NCBI GenBank assembly: GCA_964632945.1 | Contig: CAZWCX010000033.1 | Coordinates: 1-61,403 of the forward strand | DNA from: CAZWCX01 sp964632945 | GTDB lineage: Bacteria; Planctomycetota; MHYJ01; WSZJ01; CAZWCX01 | Length of the DNA stretch: 61,403 nucleotides | Direction of reading: 5' to 3' | In this document: positions 12,460 to 21,510 of the stretch, in pieces | How the letters are laid out: each line of letters begins with the position of its first letter | How positions within the stretch are numbered: position 1 is the first letter of the stretch | Notes under the pieces: model-generated | Databases searched by the model: none | Told to the model about the DNA's origin: nothing | Seen by the model: only the letters and a program-made list of their open reading frames with translations | Position numbers and translations under genes: made by a program

Positions 12460-12495
12460 GGAAGCCGTTCGACACGCTCCAGTCGAGGTGCCCCC

Positions 12496-14931
12496 ATGTC
12501 CGGCATCGAGGTCGTGCTGCGGCGATTCTCCGACCGCGGCGAGGATCCCGAGGGTGTGGTCACGGCCTACCGGGAGATTCCGCCGCGTCCGGCGCGCATG
12601 GCGGAATGGCCGGCGGAAGTTCCGCGGCGCCTCCGCGAGGCGCTCGGGTCGCGCGGGATCGCGGCGCCCTATTCGCATCAGGCGGAAGCGATGCGTCACG
12701 TCCTGGCCGGCCGCCATGTCGTGGTCGAGACGCCGACGGCCTCGGGGAAGACGCTCTGCTACAACGTGCCCGTGGTGGGTCGGATTCTCGAGGATCCGGC
12801 CGCGCGCGCGCTCTATCTCTTTCCGACCAAGGCGCTCTCCCAGGACCAGATGAGCGAGTTGCAGGAATTGGTCGACGCCCTCGGGGAGCCGATCAAGACG
12901 TTCACCTACGACGGCGACACGCCGGACGACGCGCGCCGGGCGATCCGGGCGCAGGGTCATGTGGTGGTCACGAATCCGGACATGCTGCACCAGGGGATCT
13001 TGCCGCATCACGCGAAGTGGGCCAAGCTGTTCCAGAATCTCCGCCATGTGGTGATCGACGAGCTTCACACCTATCGGGGGGTGTTCGGCAGCCACGTGGC
13101 CAACGTGATCCGTCGGCTGAAGCGGGTGTGCCGGTTCCACGGATCCAACCCGATCTTCGTCCTCTGCAGTGCGACGATCGCGAATCCGCGCGAACTCGCG
13201 GAGCGCCTGATCGAGGAGCGGGTGGAGCACGTGAACGACAACGGCGCGCCGTCCGGGGCCCGCACGTTCGTCATGGTGAATCCGCCGTTGGTGAACCGCG
13301 AGCTCGGGATTCGCAAGAGTTGCGTGGCGACCGCGCGCCGGATCGCCAGCGACTTCCTGCGTCGGGAAGTGTCCACCATCGTCTTTGCGACCAGTCGGTT
13401 GAATGTCGAGGTGCTGACGCGCTATCTCAAGGAGGACCACGATCGGGGTCCGGCGCCGGACGGGCGGATCCGCTCCTACCGGGGCGGGTATCTGCCGAAC
13501 ACGCGCCGCGAGATCGAGCGCGGACTTCGCGAAGGGAAGGTCAAGGGGGTGGTCAGCACCAACGCGCTCGAACTGGGGATCGACATCGGCTCGCTCGACG
13601 CCTGCGTCATCGCCGGCTATCCCGGTTCGATCGCAAGCGTCTGGCAGCAATCGGGTCGGGCGGGGCGAAAAAGCGCGCGCGCGGCGGCGGTGTTCGTCGC
13701 GCGCTCCGATCCGATCGACCAGTTCCTGGTCACGCACCCCGAGTACTTCTTCGGCACCCCGCCGGAGCATGGACGAATCAACCCCGACAACCTGCTCATT
13801 CTGGTTGCCCACGTCAAGTGCGCGGCGTTCGAGATTCCGTTCACCGCGGGGGAACGGTTCGGGGGGGAGGACTTGGGGGAGATCCTGCGCTACCTCGAGG
13901 ACGAGAAGATCCTCAAGCGCGTGGGGGACCGCTGGCACTGGACGCGCGAGGTCTACCCCGCCGACGCGGTGAACCTGCGCAGCGCGGTGAACGAGAACTT
14001 CGTGATCATGGACGAAACCGACCGGAATCGCGTGATTGCGGAGGTCGACTATTCCAGCGCGCCGTCGACGGTGTATCCGGAGGCGATCTACCTGTGCGAG
14101 TCGGAGATTTACCACGTCCGTCGCCTCGACTACGACCAGCGGCGCGCCTACGTGCGCAAGGTCGCGACCGACTACTTCACCGAGGCGATCACGAACACCT
14201 CGGTTCGGGTGATGGACGTGTTCGAGGGGCGCGCGCAGACGACGGCGCCGGTGGAGCACGGCGAGGTGCATGTGGCGTGGCGGGTGAGCGGCTTCAAGAA
14301 GATCAAGTTCCACACGCGCGAGAACGTCGGCTTCGGGAACGTGAATCTGCCGGATCAGGAGATGCACACGACGGCGTACTGGTACCAGGTTCCGGGCGCC
14401 GCGCTGGCCGGCCGGTTCACGCGCGCGGACGTCCTCGACGGCGCGATGGGGGCGGCGCACCTCTTCCACCACCTCGCGCCGCTGCTGCTGCTCTGCGACG
14501 TGCGCGACCTGGCGCGCTGCGTCGGGGACCGTTCGGCGAACTGGTTCGCCCCCGCGGAACGGGAGACGCGTCCGGGGTGGGACCGCGGGGTGGTGCGCGA
14601 CGGGTCCGGGGGCGAGGTCGCGCTCGATGCGCTGGAGTCTTTCGATCCGGTGATCTTCCTCTACGATTCCGTGCCGGGGGGGATCGGGTTGAGCGCGCAG
14701 CTCTACGATGCGCACGATCTGCTGGTGGAGCGCGCGATCGACCGGCTCGAGGCCTGTCCCTGCGAGCGCGGCTGTCCCTCCTGCGTGGGACCGATCAACG
14801 AGAGCGGCCGCCGCTCCAAGGAGGTCGCGCGCGCGATTCTCGTGGAACTCCGGCGCGGTCGCGCCGCCGGGGTGCCGGCTGCCGCCGAGCCGGTTCGACC
14901 GGCGCCGGCGGGCGGCCCGGGAGGGGGGTAG
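12496..14931 (+). CDS. mrfA: MrfA/YprA-type DNA repair helicase (DEAD/DEAH superfamily 2, DUF1998 zinc-binding tail)
   Basis: 811 aa ATP-dependent 3'-5' DNA helicase of the MrfA/Hrq1 family, which in Bacillus subtilis works with MrfB in excision repair of mitomycin C damage. Seen here: Q-like SHQAEA, Walker A TPTASGKT (79-86), Walker B DELH (188-191), motif III CSATIANP, and motif VI QQSGRAGR. The C-terminal DUF1998 region ends with four cysteines, C754, C756, C760 and C763 (CPCERGCPSC), the metal site MrfA needs. The ATG at 12496 follows a palindrome-containing promoter. mrfB begins 2 bp after the stop, so both are surely one operon. Length is slightly above the roughly 750 aa of the Bacillus protein. 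The assignment rests on both domain content and gene pairing. Confidence 0.9.
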   Translation: MSGIEVVLRRFSDRGEDPEGVVTAYREIPPRPARMAEWPAEVPRRLREALGSRGIAAPYSHQAEAMRHVLAGRHVVVETPTASGKTLCYNVPVVGRILEDPAARALYLFPTKALSQDQMSELQELVDALGEPIKTFTYDGDTPDDARRAIRAQGHVVVTNPDMLHQGILPHHAKWAKLFQNLRHVVIDELHTYRGVFGSHVANVIRRLKRVCRFHGSNPIFVLCSATIANPRELAERLIEERVEHVNDNGAPSGARTFVMVNPPLVNRELGIRKSCVATARRIASDFLRREVSTIVFATSRLNVEVLTRYLKEDHDRGPAPDGRIRSYRGGYLPNTRREIERGLREGKVKGVVSTNALELGIDIGSLDACVIAGYPGSIASVWQQSGRAGRKSARAAAVFVARSDPIDQFLVTHPEYFFGTPPEHGRINPDNLLILVAHVKCAAFEIPFTAGERFGGEDLGEILRYLEDEKILKRVGDRWHWTREVYPADAVNLRSAVNENFVIMDETDRNRVIAEVDYSSAPSTVYPEAIYLCESEIYHVRRLDYDQRRAYVRKVATDYFTEAITNTSVRVMDVFEGRAQTTAPVEHGEVHVAWRVSGFKKIKFHTRENVGFGNVNLPDQEMHTTAYWYQVPGAALAGRFTRADVLDGAMGAAHLFHHLAPLLLLCDVRDLARCVGDRSANWFAPAERETRPGWDRGVVRDGSGGEVALDALESFDPVIFLYDSVPGGIGLSAQLYDAHDLLVERAIDRLEACPCERGCPSCVGPINESGRRSKEVARAILVELRRGRAAGVPAAAEPVRPAPAGGPGGG

Positions 14932-14933
14932 GC

Positions 14934-16367
14934 ATGGACCTCCGCGACCGTCTCAACGCGCACTTCAAAAAGAGCGCTCCGCGCGCGCCGGAACCGGCGC
15001 CGGAACCCAAGGAGACCCGCCGGCGCCTCGAGCGGCTGCTGCGCGCGGTCTCCGGCGAGGCCGCCGCGGAGGAGCCGGCCCCGGAAGTCTCGTCGGACGC
15101 CGGGGATCCCGCGGCCGGTGCGGAGAGGGAGGCCGGCGGCGGTCGCCCCGCGCACGCCATCGACGAAGAGATCGTCGGCCGGGCGCGTCGCACGGGGGCG
15201 GAAGACCCGTGTCCCGACCTCCGCGACCCGCTCCCGGTCGAGCGCGCGGTGCCGGGGGAGGAGTTCCCAACCCCGCGCGGACGCGCCTTCCGCATCGTGC
15301 GGCGCTGGCCGATCGACACCGCATGGGGCGGCGTGCGCTTTCGCGAGTTCCTGGACGTCGACCGCGCGGCTTTGGCCCGGCTGGGTAAGGATCCGCGCCT
15401 GGCGGACGTCCCGCTCGAGGGCTTCCGCTTCGTCGACACCGAGACCACCGGCCTGGCCGGCGGCACGGGCACCTACGCCTTCCTGGTCGGCGTCGGCGAG
15501 GTCCGCCGCGACGAAGTCGTACTCACGCAGTACCTCCTGCGCGATTTCGAGGAGGAAGGCGCGCTCCTGCACGCGCTGGGCGGACACTTCGAGCCGCCCG
15601 CGGGGCTGGTCAGCTTCAACGGCAAGGCGTTCGACCTTCCCCTCCTCGAGACCCGGCGCGTGATGAATCGTGCGGATGGGTGCTGGATCGAACTGCCGCA
15701 CTTCGATCTGCTCCACCCGGCGCGCCGGATCTGGAAGCTCCGCCTCGTGCAGTGCGCGCTCACCCGCCTGGAGGCGGGCGTGCTCGGGGTCGAGCGCGAG
15801 GCGGACATCGAGGGATCCCGCATTCCGGAGGTCTACTTCGACTACCTGCGCAGCGGCGACGCGCGCGAGCTGGCGCGCGTCGTGGAGCACAACCGGCTCG
15901 ACATCCTGAGCATGGTGGCGTTGCTCGCCCACGCGGTCTCGCTCTACGGCCGGCCGGAGGAACACGCCGATCGGCTGCCGCCGTCCGACCTGTTTTCGCT
16001 GGGCCGCCTTCACCACGTCCAGGGCGACCGGGATCGCGGCCGCGAGGTGATGGATCGCGCGGTGCGTTCCGGCCTGGAAGAGTCGCAGGAGGCGCAGGTC
16101 CTCTGGTTGATGGCGAAGGCCCATCGGCAGGCGGGAGAATGGGAACGCGCGGTGGAGGCTTGGGAGCGCCTGGTGAGTCTGGCGCCCGACGATCCGGCGC
16201 CGTACGTGGAACTCGCGAAGCACTACGAGCACCGCGGGAACCGGCTCGATCTCGCCCTCGAGTGGGTGGCGCGGGCGAAGCAGTCGGCCGGCGCTTCGGG
16301 GGTCGGGTTGGCCGCGCTCGAGCATCGCGAAGCGCGGCTGCGGAAGAAACTCGCGCGCGCCGAGTGA
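14934..16367 (+). CDS. mrfB: MrfB/YprB-type DEDDh exonuclease with TPR tail
   Basis: 477 aa, starting two bases after mrfA behind GAGGGGGG. The N-terminal 110 residues are Ala/Glu/Pro-rich and probably disordered. An RNase H-like 3'-5' exonuclease domain follows: D168 and E170 in DTETTG, a further acidic site in HFDLLH, and the final EHNRLDI supplying the DEDDh His and Asp. Residues about 340-470 form TPR-like helices (QAGEWERAVEAWERLVSLAP), as in Bacillus MrfB. The known partner, MrfA, is encoded immediately upstream. Together they would unwind and degrade the damaged strand after crosslink or adduct recognition. The gene ends 29 bp before the convergent kinase gene. Confidence 0.88.
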   Translation: MDLRDRLNAHFKKSAPRAPEPAPEPKETRRRLERLLRAVSGEAAAEEPAPEVSSDAGDPAAGAEREAGGGRPAHAIDEEIVGRARRTGAEDPCPDLRDPLPVERAVPGEEFPTPRGRAFRIVRRWPIDTAWGGVRFREFLDVDRAALARLGKDPRLADVPLEGFRFVDTETTGLAGGTGTYAFLVGVGEVRRDEVVLTQYLLRDFEEEGALLHALGGHFEPPAGLVSFNGKAFDLPLLETRRVMNRADGCWIELPHFDLLHPARRIWKLRLVQCALTRLEAGVLGVEREADIEGSRIPEVYFDYLRSGDARELARVVEHNRLDILSMVALLAHAVSLYGRPEEHADRLPPSDLFSLGRLHHVQGDRDRGREVMDRAVRSGLEESQEAQVLWLMAKAHRQAGEWERAVEAWERLVSLAPDDPAPYVELAKHYEHRGNRLDLALEWVARAKQSAGASGVGLAALEHREARLRKKLARAE

Positions 16368-16395
16368 ACCCGTCCGGGGCGCGGGAACGGCAGGG

Positions 16396-18741
16396 CTACT
16401 TTCCGCCCGGCTCCGGCGCGGCACGGGCCCGCTCGAGCAGGCGATCCAGCACGGGGGCGGCGCCGTCGGGCAGCGACCGGGCCCTCGCGAAGGCGGCGAC
16501 GGCGTCGGCTCGGGCCTGTGTCGCCGTCCCGCCCGCGGCCTCCTCCAGGTCGGCGCGGTCGAGCGCCACCAGGCCCTTCCGGATCCACGGCGCGGCGATT
16601 CCCTCCTCCAGCGCGAGTGCCCGTTCGGCATCGGCGGCCGCCTGGGCGAGGAGGGACGCGGCCTCCACCGGTTTTCCCCCGGCCAGCAGGACCCGCGCCC
16701 GGTGCGCGCGCGCGCCCGCTCGGGCGATCCACCACGTCCACCGTCCGGCGTTGTGCTGGAGGGCCTCCTCGCAGGACTGCAGGAGCCCGTCGAGCGCGGC
16801 GGAGTCCTGGAGCATCCGGGCGTAGCGCAGATCGAGCCAACCGTCCCGGGCTTCGTCCCGGTACGGGTTCCGGCGCAGCGCTTCGCCAAGCCGGGATTCG
16901 GCTTCGTCGAGGTCGTTCCGGTGAAGCGCGAGCAGGCCGAGGCAGGAATCGTTTGCGCCGTCGCGGGCCTCGATGCGGCCGCCGGAGCGGGCGGGTTGGT
17001 CGATGGCGGCGAACTCCGCTGCGGCCAGACGGCGCAGCCGCTCGAGGTCCGGATGCAGCCGCGCGAAATCCGTCGCCGTGGGGAGCGGTCCGGCGGCGGC
17101 AGTATCGCCGCGGCCGGCGCGCCAGCGGCACTCGGCTTCGAAGAGCGCGGCGCGCAGCACCTCCGAACGGGCGAGTCCGAGCTGATAGCGCGTGGCGAGG
17201 TCATCGGGCCGGCGGCGCGCCGCCTCCTCGAGGGCCCGGGTCGCGCGGTCGCCATGTCCGGCGAGGCGCAGCACCCAACCCATGACGAACCAGGGGGCGG
17301 CCGAGTCCGGATCGCGCGCTTGCTGCGCTTCCGCGGCGCGGAGGGTCCCCTCGAGGAGGGTGCGGAAAGGGATCGGGTCTCCGAGGCGGCGGCGTTCGAC
17401 CGCCTTCACGACGGCCATCTCGGTGTTCCGGAAGAACTCGCTTTCCAGCACGGATCGGCGGCGCTCTTCGGCGACGCGCCAGGCTTCCGTCCCCAGGGAG
17501 ACCGCGAGAGCGACGGCCGCGCAGAGGGTTGCCAGCGCGGCCGCAAGTCCCGGCCGGCGGCTCACCCAGCGGCGGAGGCGGTAGAGGGGCGCGGCGGGTC
17601 GGGCGAGGATCGCCTCTCCGGCGAGCCAGCGCCGGAGGTCTTCGGCGAACTCGGCGGCGGAGGCGTAGCGTCGCGGCGGTTCCTTCTCCAGCGCCTTGAG
17701 GCAGATGGTCTCCAGGTCCCGTGCCACGCGCGGTTCGCGGAGCCGGGGCCGGATGGGATCGGCATGCGCGGCTTTGAACAGGGTTTCCTGGACGGACGCG
17801 CCCTCGTGCGGAGGATGTCCGGTCAGGGCGTCGTAGAGGATCGCCCCGAGGCCGTAGACGTCCGTGGCGACGGTGGCGGGACGGCCCTCCGCCTGCTCCG
17901 GGGCCATGTAGGCGGGAGTCCCCTGGATGGCAGCCGTCGTGATCGTCGCGGCCGCGTCGGGGTCGATGTTCTTGGCGAGGCCGAAATCGCCGACCAGGGC
18001 GCGGCGGTTGGAATCCACCAGGACGTTGTCGGGCTTGAGGTCGCGGTGAATCACCGCGGCCCGGTGGGCGTGGTCCACGGCCACGGCGACCTGGCGAACC
18101 AGGGCGGCGGCCTCCCGGAGGTCCACGGGCCCCGCAGCGTCCTGCCGCCGCAGATGGTCCCGGAGCGTCCGGCCGGCGATGTAATCCATGACGAGCCAGG
18201 TTTGTCCCTCATGTTCGTGGATCTCGTGCACCGCGATGATGCCGGGGTGCTGCAGTCGGGCGGCCGCGCGCGCTTCATGGAGGAGGCGATCCCGCGCGCG
18301 CGGGTCCGCCAGGGGGCCGGAGCGGGACAGTCCCTTGAGGGCAACCTCGCGACCCAGGCGGGAGTCGCGCGCGAGATAGACGATTCCCATGCCGCCGCGG
18401 CCGAGTTCCCGGACGACTTCGAAACGGCCGATCGGCGCGACCGCGGGACCGGTGATGCGCTTGGACTCCGCCCCCTCGCCGAGCAGTCGAGTGACGTCGC
18501 CGGACACGAGCCGCACGTCGGTCAAGCGGGTCGTTCCGGAGGGCGGTCCGGGCCCGTTGACGCCCGCTCCGGGATCGACCACGGTCAGTTCCGCTCGATC
18601 GAGAAAGCCGCGCGCCAGCAGAGCCTCCACGAGGGCGCGCTCGTCGCCGGCGCCGGTGGCGCGGCACTCCGCCACCTGTTGGGGCGTAATCGCGCCGCGT
18701 TCGAGCAAGCGATCGATCAAGGATGGGGCGGGTTCGGACAT
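16396..18741 (-). CDS. Ser/Thr protein kinase with C-terminal TPR-like region
   Basis: 781 aa. Residues about 5-60 (LIDRLLERGAITPQQVAE...) form a small helical domain of the kind placed before kinase domains in planctomycetes, resembling the N-terminal helical modules of type II/IV secretion ATPases. The kinase domain at about 105-370 is complete: GRGGMGIV, Lys in VALKGL, HRDLKPDN, DFGLAK, APE. One membrane segment (AALATLCAAVALAVSLG) follows at about 400-420, then helical TPR-like repeats to the end (DPDSAAPWFVMGWVLRLAG; ALALEEGIAAPWIRKGLVAL), probably exported or periplasmic protein-binding modules. The ATG at 18741 is preceded by GAGGT. A similar TPR tail remains as a remnant at 24001-24312. 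Substrates are unknown. Confidence 0.88.
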   Translation of the reverse strand: MSEPAPSLIDRLLERGAITPQQVAECRATGAGDERALVEALLARGFLDRAELTVVDPGAGVNGPGPPSGTTRLTDVRLVSGDVTRLLGEGAESKRITGPAVAPIGRFEVVRELGRGGMGIVYLARDSRLGREVALKGLSRSGPLADPRARDRLLHEARAAARLQHPGIIAVHEIHEHEGQTWLVMDYIAGRTLRDHLRRQDAAGPVDLREAAALVRQVAVAVDHAHRAAVIHRDLKPDNVLVDSNRRALVGDFGLAKNIDPDAAATITTAAIQGTPAYMAPEQAEGRPATVATDVYGLGAILYDALTGHPPHEGASVQETLFKAAHADPIRPRLREPRVARDLETICLKALEKEPPRRYASAAEFAEDLRRWLAGEAILARPAAPLYRLRRWVSRRPGLAAALATLCAAVALAVSLGTEAWRVAEERRRSVLESEFFRNTEMAVVKAVERRRLGDPIPFRTLLEGTLRAAEAQQARDPDSAAPWFVMGWVLRLAGHGDRATRALEEAARRRPDDLATRYQLGLARSEVLRAALFEAECRWRAGRGDTAAAGPLPTATDFARLHPDLERLRRLAAAEFAAIDQPARSGGRIEARDGANDSCLGLLALHRNDLDEAESRLGEALRRNPYRDEARDGWLDLRYARMLQDSAALDGLLQSCEEALQHNAGRWTWWIARAGARAHRARVLLAGGKPVEAASLLAQAAADAERALALEEGIAAPWIRKGLVALDRADLEEAAGGTATQARADAVAAFARARSLPDGAAPVLDRLLERARAAPEPGGK

Positions 18742-18865
18742 CAGACCTCGCAGGAGGGTCGTGTTGCTGAAGGCACCGTATCATCCGACGGTGGTGACGA
18801 TCAAGGCGGGGCGCGGGGCCCCGTGCCGCATCGGCGCGTCCGCGTCGGGCGTGCGGCGGGGGGCG

Positions 18866-20566
18866 TCACTTGCGACGGGCGAGGATGACGTAATCATCGT
18901 TGCCGATGCGTCCTTCGGCCAGGACGTTCAGGGATAGGCGGGAGGGCGACTCGCGCAGGATGCGCTCGCCCGTCCGGGTCGTGACGACAAGGAGGCGGGG
19001 GGAAGCGGAGAGGCGCGCGGCGAGCGCCGCGGGATCCGAATCGGGCAGCGACTCGACCGGTCTGCGCGAGTAGTAGGGAATGCCTTCCTCATACGGGCCG
19101 AAGGCGACGATGACGTCGTCCTCGCGGGACAATTCGGCGAGGCGCGTGCCGAGTTTCCGGGCCGACGACAGGGCTGCGACGGCGGGCCGCACGGCGCCGC
19201 GATAGAGGTTCCAGGACGGGAGGAGGACGAGGACCAGCGCGAGGCCGGCGGCCGCCATGCGGCCGCGGCGCAGGAACAGAGTGGCGGCGACGGCGCCGCC
19301 GAGAGCGAGGGCGCCCACGGCCTGCGCCGGGCCGGCCAGTTCCGAGAGCACGTGTTCGGGGAGTCCCCGGCCGGCAAAAGGCGGGCGAGCCTCCGCGGGA
19401 AGGAGCGGCCACGCCCACAGGGCGAGTCCGCCCAGGGCATGAAGTCCGGCGATCGTCCACAGGGTCCGGCGCAATCCGGTTGCGCCGTCGCCCGACGGCG
19501 CGAGCGCGCGCGCCGCCGTCCAGCCGACCAGGATGCTCAGCCACGGGAGCGCGGGGAGAAGGTAGTAGTCGCGTTTCGCCGGGAGCAGCGTGAAGAAGGC
19601 GAACATGGTCAGGAAGAGGGTCGCGGCGAACGCCACTCCCCGCCGATCCGGGTCGTCGGTGCCGTGCCGGAAAGTCCGCCAACAGGACCACGCGGCCAGC
19701 GGAAGGAGCGTCGTCCAGGGGAGAAAGTTGAGCGGCAGAGTCCGGAAGTAGAACGTCGCGGATCGCGTGTGGGTCCAGGGATCGACGAGTCGCGTCACCG
19801 TCTGTCGGAAGAAGATCGCTTCCGGATAGCCGTCGGGCGCCGCGAAAACCAGCGGCAGAGCCCAGGCGGCGATCACGGCCGACAGTGCCGCCAAGCCGGG
19901 GCCCCAGGCGATACGCCGCGCGAGCGGCTCGGGACGTGCGCCGATCCAGGCCCACGCGGCCAGACCGAGCAGGAAAAGCGCGGCCCCCACCCCCTTGGTC
20001 AGGACGCTCACCCCGGCGAGGGCGAAGCCGAGCGCCTGCCATGCGATCGACGCGGGCACCGGGCCTGCCGACGGCGGCGATGCGGGCGGAAGCCCGCGCA
20101 CGAACGCCGCGAAGGCCGTCGTGGTCCAGAAGGCGAGCAGGGCGTCGATGTTCGCCCGGGACGCCAGCACGAGGAATCGCGCGGAGGTCCCGAGCAGGGC
20201 CGCGGCGATCACGCCGGTAAAGAAGGCGGTGCGTGGATCGGCGAAGAGCCGCCGCGGGATCCAGAACGTCAGCACGAGGGTCCCGACCGCGGCCAATACG
20301 GAGGGGAGGCGAGCGGCGAACTCGTCCACGTCGCCGCGCGCGGCTCCGGCCAGCGCGGCGCACCAGAAGAAGAGGGGCGGCTTTTCCGAATAGGGCCGTT
20401 CGGCCAACCGGGGCACGAGCCAATCGCCGCTTTCCAACATTCCCCGGGCGATCGTCGCATAGCGCGGCTCGTCCGGGTTCAGCAGGTCGGAGTCTCCGAG
20501 AAAGGCACCGTACGTCCACGTCCCAAGGGCGATCAGGGTGAGGAGGGCGATGCGGGTCGGGGTCAC
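18866..20566 (-). CDS. GT39/ArnT-like membrane glycosyltransferase
   Basis: 566 aa from a GTG at 20566 (VTPTRIALLTL), directly before the first membrane helix; the frame extends to an ATG at 20680, but the extra 38 residues look non-coding. The chosen length matches its paralog at 56210-57913. Hallmarks of the ArnT/PMT fold are present: the first periplasmic loop with LNPDEPRYATIARGMLESGDW and SEKPPLFFW, followed by about ten further hydrophobic helices (for example AALFLLGLAAWAWIG) and a soluble C-terminal part. Such enzymes transfer a sugar from a polyprenyl-phosphate donor to lipid A, lipid or protein at the outer face of the inner membrane. The acceptor here is not known. Confidence 0.83.
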   Translation of the reverse strand: MTPTRIALLTLIALGTWTYGAFLGDSDLLNPDEPRYATIARGMLESGDWLVPRLAERPYSEKPPLFFWCAALAGAARGDVDEFAARLPSVLAAVGTLVLTFWIPRRLFADPRTAFFTGVIAAALLGTSARFLVLASRANIDALLAFWTTTAFAAFVRGLPPASPPSAGPVPASIAWQALGFALAGVSVLTKGVGAALFLLGLAAWAWIGARPEPLARRIAWGPGLAALSAVIAAWALPLVFAAPDGYPEAIFFRQTVTRLVDPWTHTRSATFYFRTLPLNFLPWTTLLPLAAWSCWRTFRHGTDDPDRRGVAFAATLFLTMFAFFTLLPAKRDYYLLPALPWLSILVGWTAARALAPSGDGATGLRRTLWTIAGLHALGGLALWAWPLLPAEARPPFAGRGLPEHVLSELAGPAQAVGALALGGAVAATLFLRRGRMAAAGLALVLVLLPSWNLYRGAVRPAVAALSSARKLGTRLAELSREDDVIVAFGPYEEGIPYYSRRPVESLPDSDPAALAARLSASPRLLVVTTRTGERILRESPSRLSLNVLAEGRIGNDDYVILARRK

Positions 20567-20732
20567 GGGGGCTCGTGTCGGCAAGCGAGAAACACCCCGG
20601 ACGGGCAGGGCCGGGGCAGGACCCGACTGTACCGGCGCCGTCCAGGGGACGCAAGATCTGCGCGCCGCGGATGCGGCCATCCGGAAGGGCGAGCGGCGGC
20701 TATTTTTGTACCACCGGGCGGCGGCGGACCCG

Positions 20733-20738
20733 TATAAT
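20733..20738 (+). promoter_or_regulatory. -10 element for the lipoprotein / HDOD / histidine kinase run
   Basis: Perfect TATAAT at 20733-20738, 42 bp before the ATG at 20780. A good -35 at the usual spacing is missing; the nearest candidate, TTGTAC at 20706, is 21 bp away. Confidence 0.4.
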
Positions 20739-20779
20739 CATACACCCGAAGGACGGCGAAGTTCGCGGGAGGCTCTTGC

Positions 20780-21136
20780 ATGCATACGAGGACACGGGCT
20801 TGGGCGCTGGTTCTGGCGTCGACGCTCGCGGGCTGTTCCCAGGAAGCGCCGTCTCCCGCTCCGGGCCATGAGCCGAAATCGATCACCAACCCGCTCGAAG
20901 CTCCGGGGGCGTACCTCGAGGGGGTCGTCGACGCCAAGTTCGAGGCGGAGCGAAAGCTCTGGCTCGCGGACCTGCAACAGCGGATCCAGGCCTTCGATAT
21001 CGCGAACAGCCGAAAACCGGGCAGTCTTGCGGAGCTGGCGGCAAAGGCTCCGCTCCCCAAGATCCCCCACTTCATGGAATTCAAGTACGACCCGCAGACG
21101 GGCGAGATCGACATCGTCCGTTCCGCGGGCAAGTAG
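20780..21136 (+). CDS. Small predicted lipoprotein
   Basis: 118 aa. The N-terminus is a lipoprotein signal peptide with lipobox LAGC near residue 19, so the mature protein should be lipidated at that Cys and anchored in a membrane. The remainder is charged and helical, ending in a short beta-rich part (EFKYDPQTGEIDIVRS). The ATG is preceded by GGGAGG, a good Shine-Dalgarno. It is followed 21 bp later by the DUF3391-like gene on the same strand, so it may head that signalling run. I do not recognise a family. Confidence 0.75.
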   Translation: MHTRTRAWALVLASTLAGCSQEAPSPAPGHEPKSITNPLEAPGAYLEGVVDAKFEAERKLWLADLQQRIQAFDIANSRKPGSLAELAAKAPLPKIPHFMEFKYDPQTGEIDIVRSAGK

Positions 21137-21157
21137 CGACCGGGACCGGGATCGCCG

Positions 21158-21481
21158 ATGAAGCTCCTCACCATCTCGCAGGTCAAGCCGGGGATGATCA
21201 CCGCCCGGTCGATCGCCGATCGGACCGGTGCCGTGCTTACCAACGTGGGGGTCGAGCTCACCGACGGCATCATCGAGAAGCTCAAGAGCCGCCGCGTGGA
21301 GTTCGTGTACGTGCAGGAGGATGGGGAGTCCGGCCAAGGGGCCTCGGAGTCCGAAATCGCCGTCCGCGAGGCTGAAATCGACCGGGCTGTCGAGCTCATG
21401 TTCGCGGATCATGCCGGCTCCGAGGTGATGGTCGCCCTCGCCGAACTCGGGAAGAAGTACCGCAAACGCAAGTTGCGGTGA
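21158..21481 (+). CDS. Stand-alone DUF3391-like (HD-GYP N-terminal-like) protein
   Basis: 107 aa. Residues 4-52 (KPGMITARSIADRTGAVLTN...) resemble the small N-terminal domain (DUF3391 type) that precedes HD-GYP c-di-GMP phosphodiesterase domains, but no HD-GYP domain follows. The rest is an acidic helix and a basic C-terminus (KKYRKRKLR). It sits directly ahead of the HDOD gene, so the domain may act in trans with an HD-family partner. Spacing to the HDOD start is 29 bp. Function is unknown beyond this resemblance. Confidence 0.7.
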   Translation: MKLLTISQVKPGMITARSIADRTGAVLTNVGVELTDGIIEKLKSRRVEFVYVQEDGESGQGASESEIAVREAEIDRAVELMFADHAGSEVMVALAELGKKYRKRKLR

Positions 21482-21510
21482 TCCGGAACGGACGGAAAGC
21501 GGGTTGCTGC

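Larger units (their letters stand above)
11911..12495. other. Long intergenic region with hairpins and operator-like inverted repeats
   Basis: 585 bp upstream of mrfA. In order it contains: a 15-bp perfect hairpin (11968-12001), an 8-bp hairpin (12024-12031 with 12043-12050), a stretch richer in A/T than its surroundings with a T7 tract near 12172, an inverted repeat GGTAAC-N7-GTTACC (12214-12232), and a perfect palindrome inside the mrfA promoter (12425-12441). No convincing protein frame is present. Confidence 0.6.

Noticed and set aside
12358..14715. 785-codon minus-strand frame
   Set aside because: Antisense shadow of mrfA, whose helicase motifs are intact; GC-rich DNA gives long spurious frames.
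16396..18741. Kinase N-terminal helical domain as a c-di-GMP-binding (MshEN) module
   Set aside because: The resemblance is limited to helix pattern; the binding motif is not visible.
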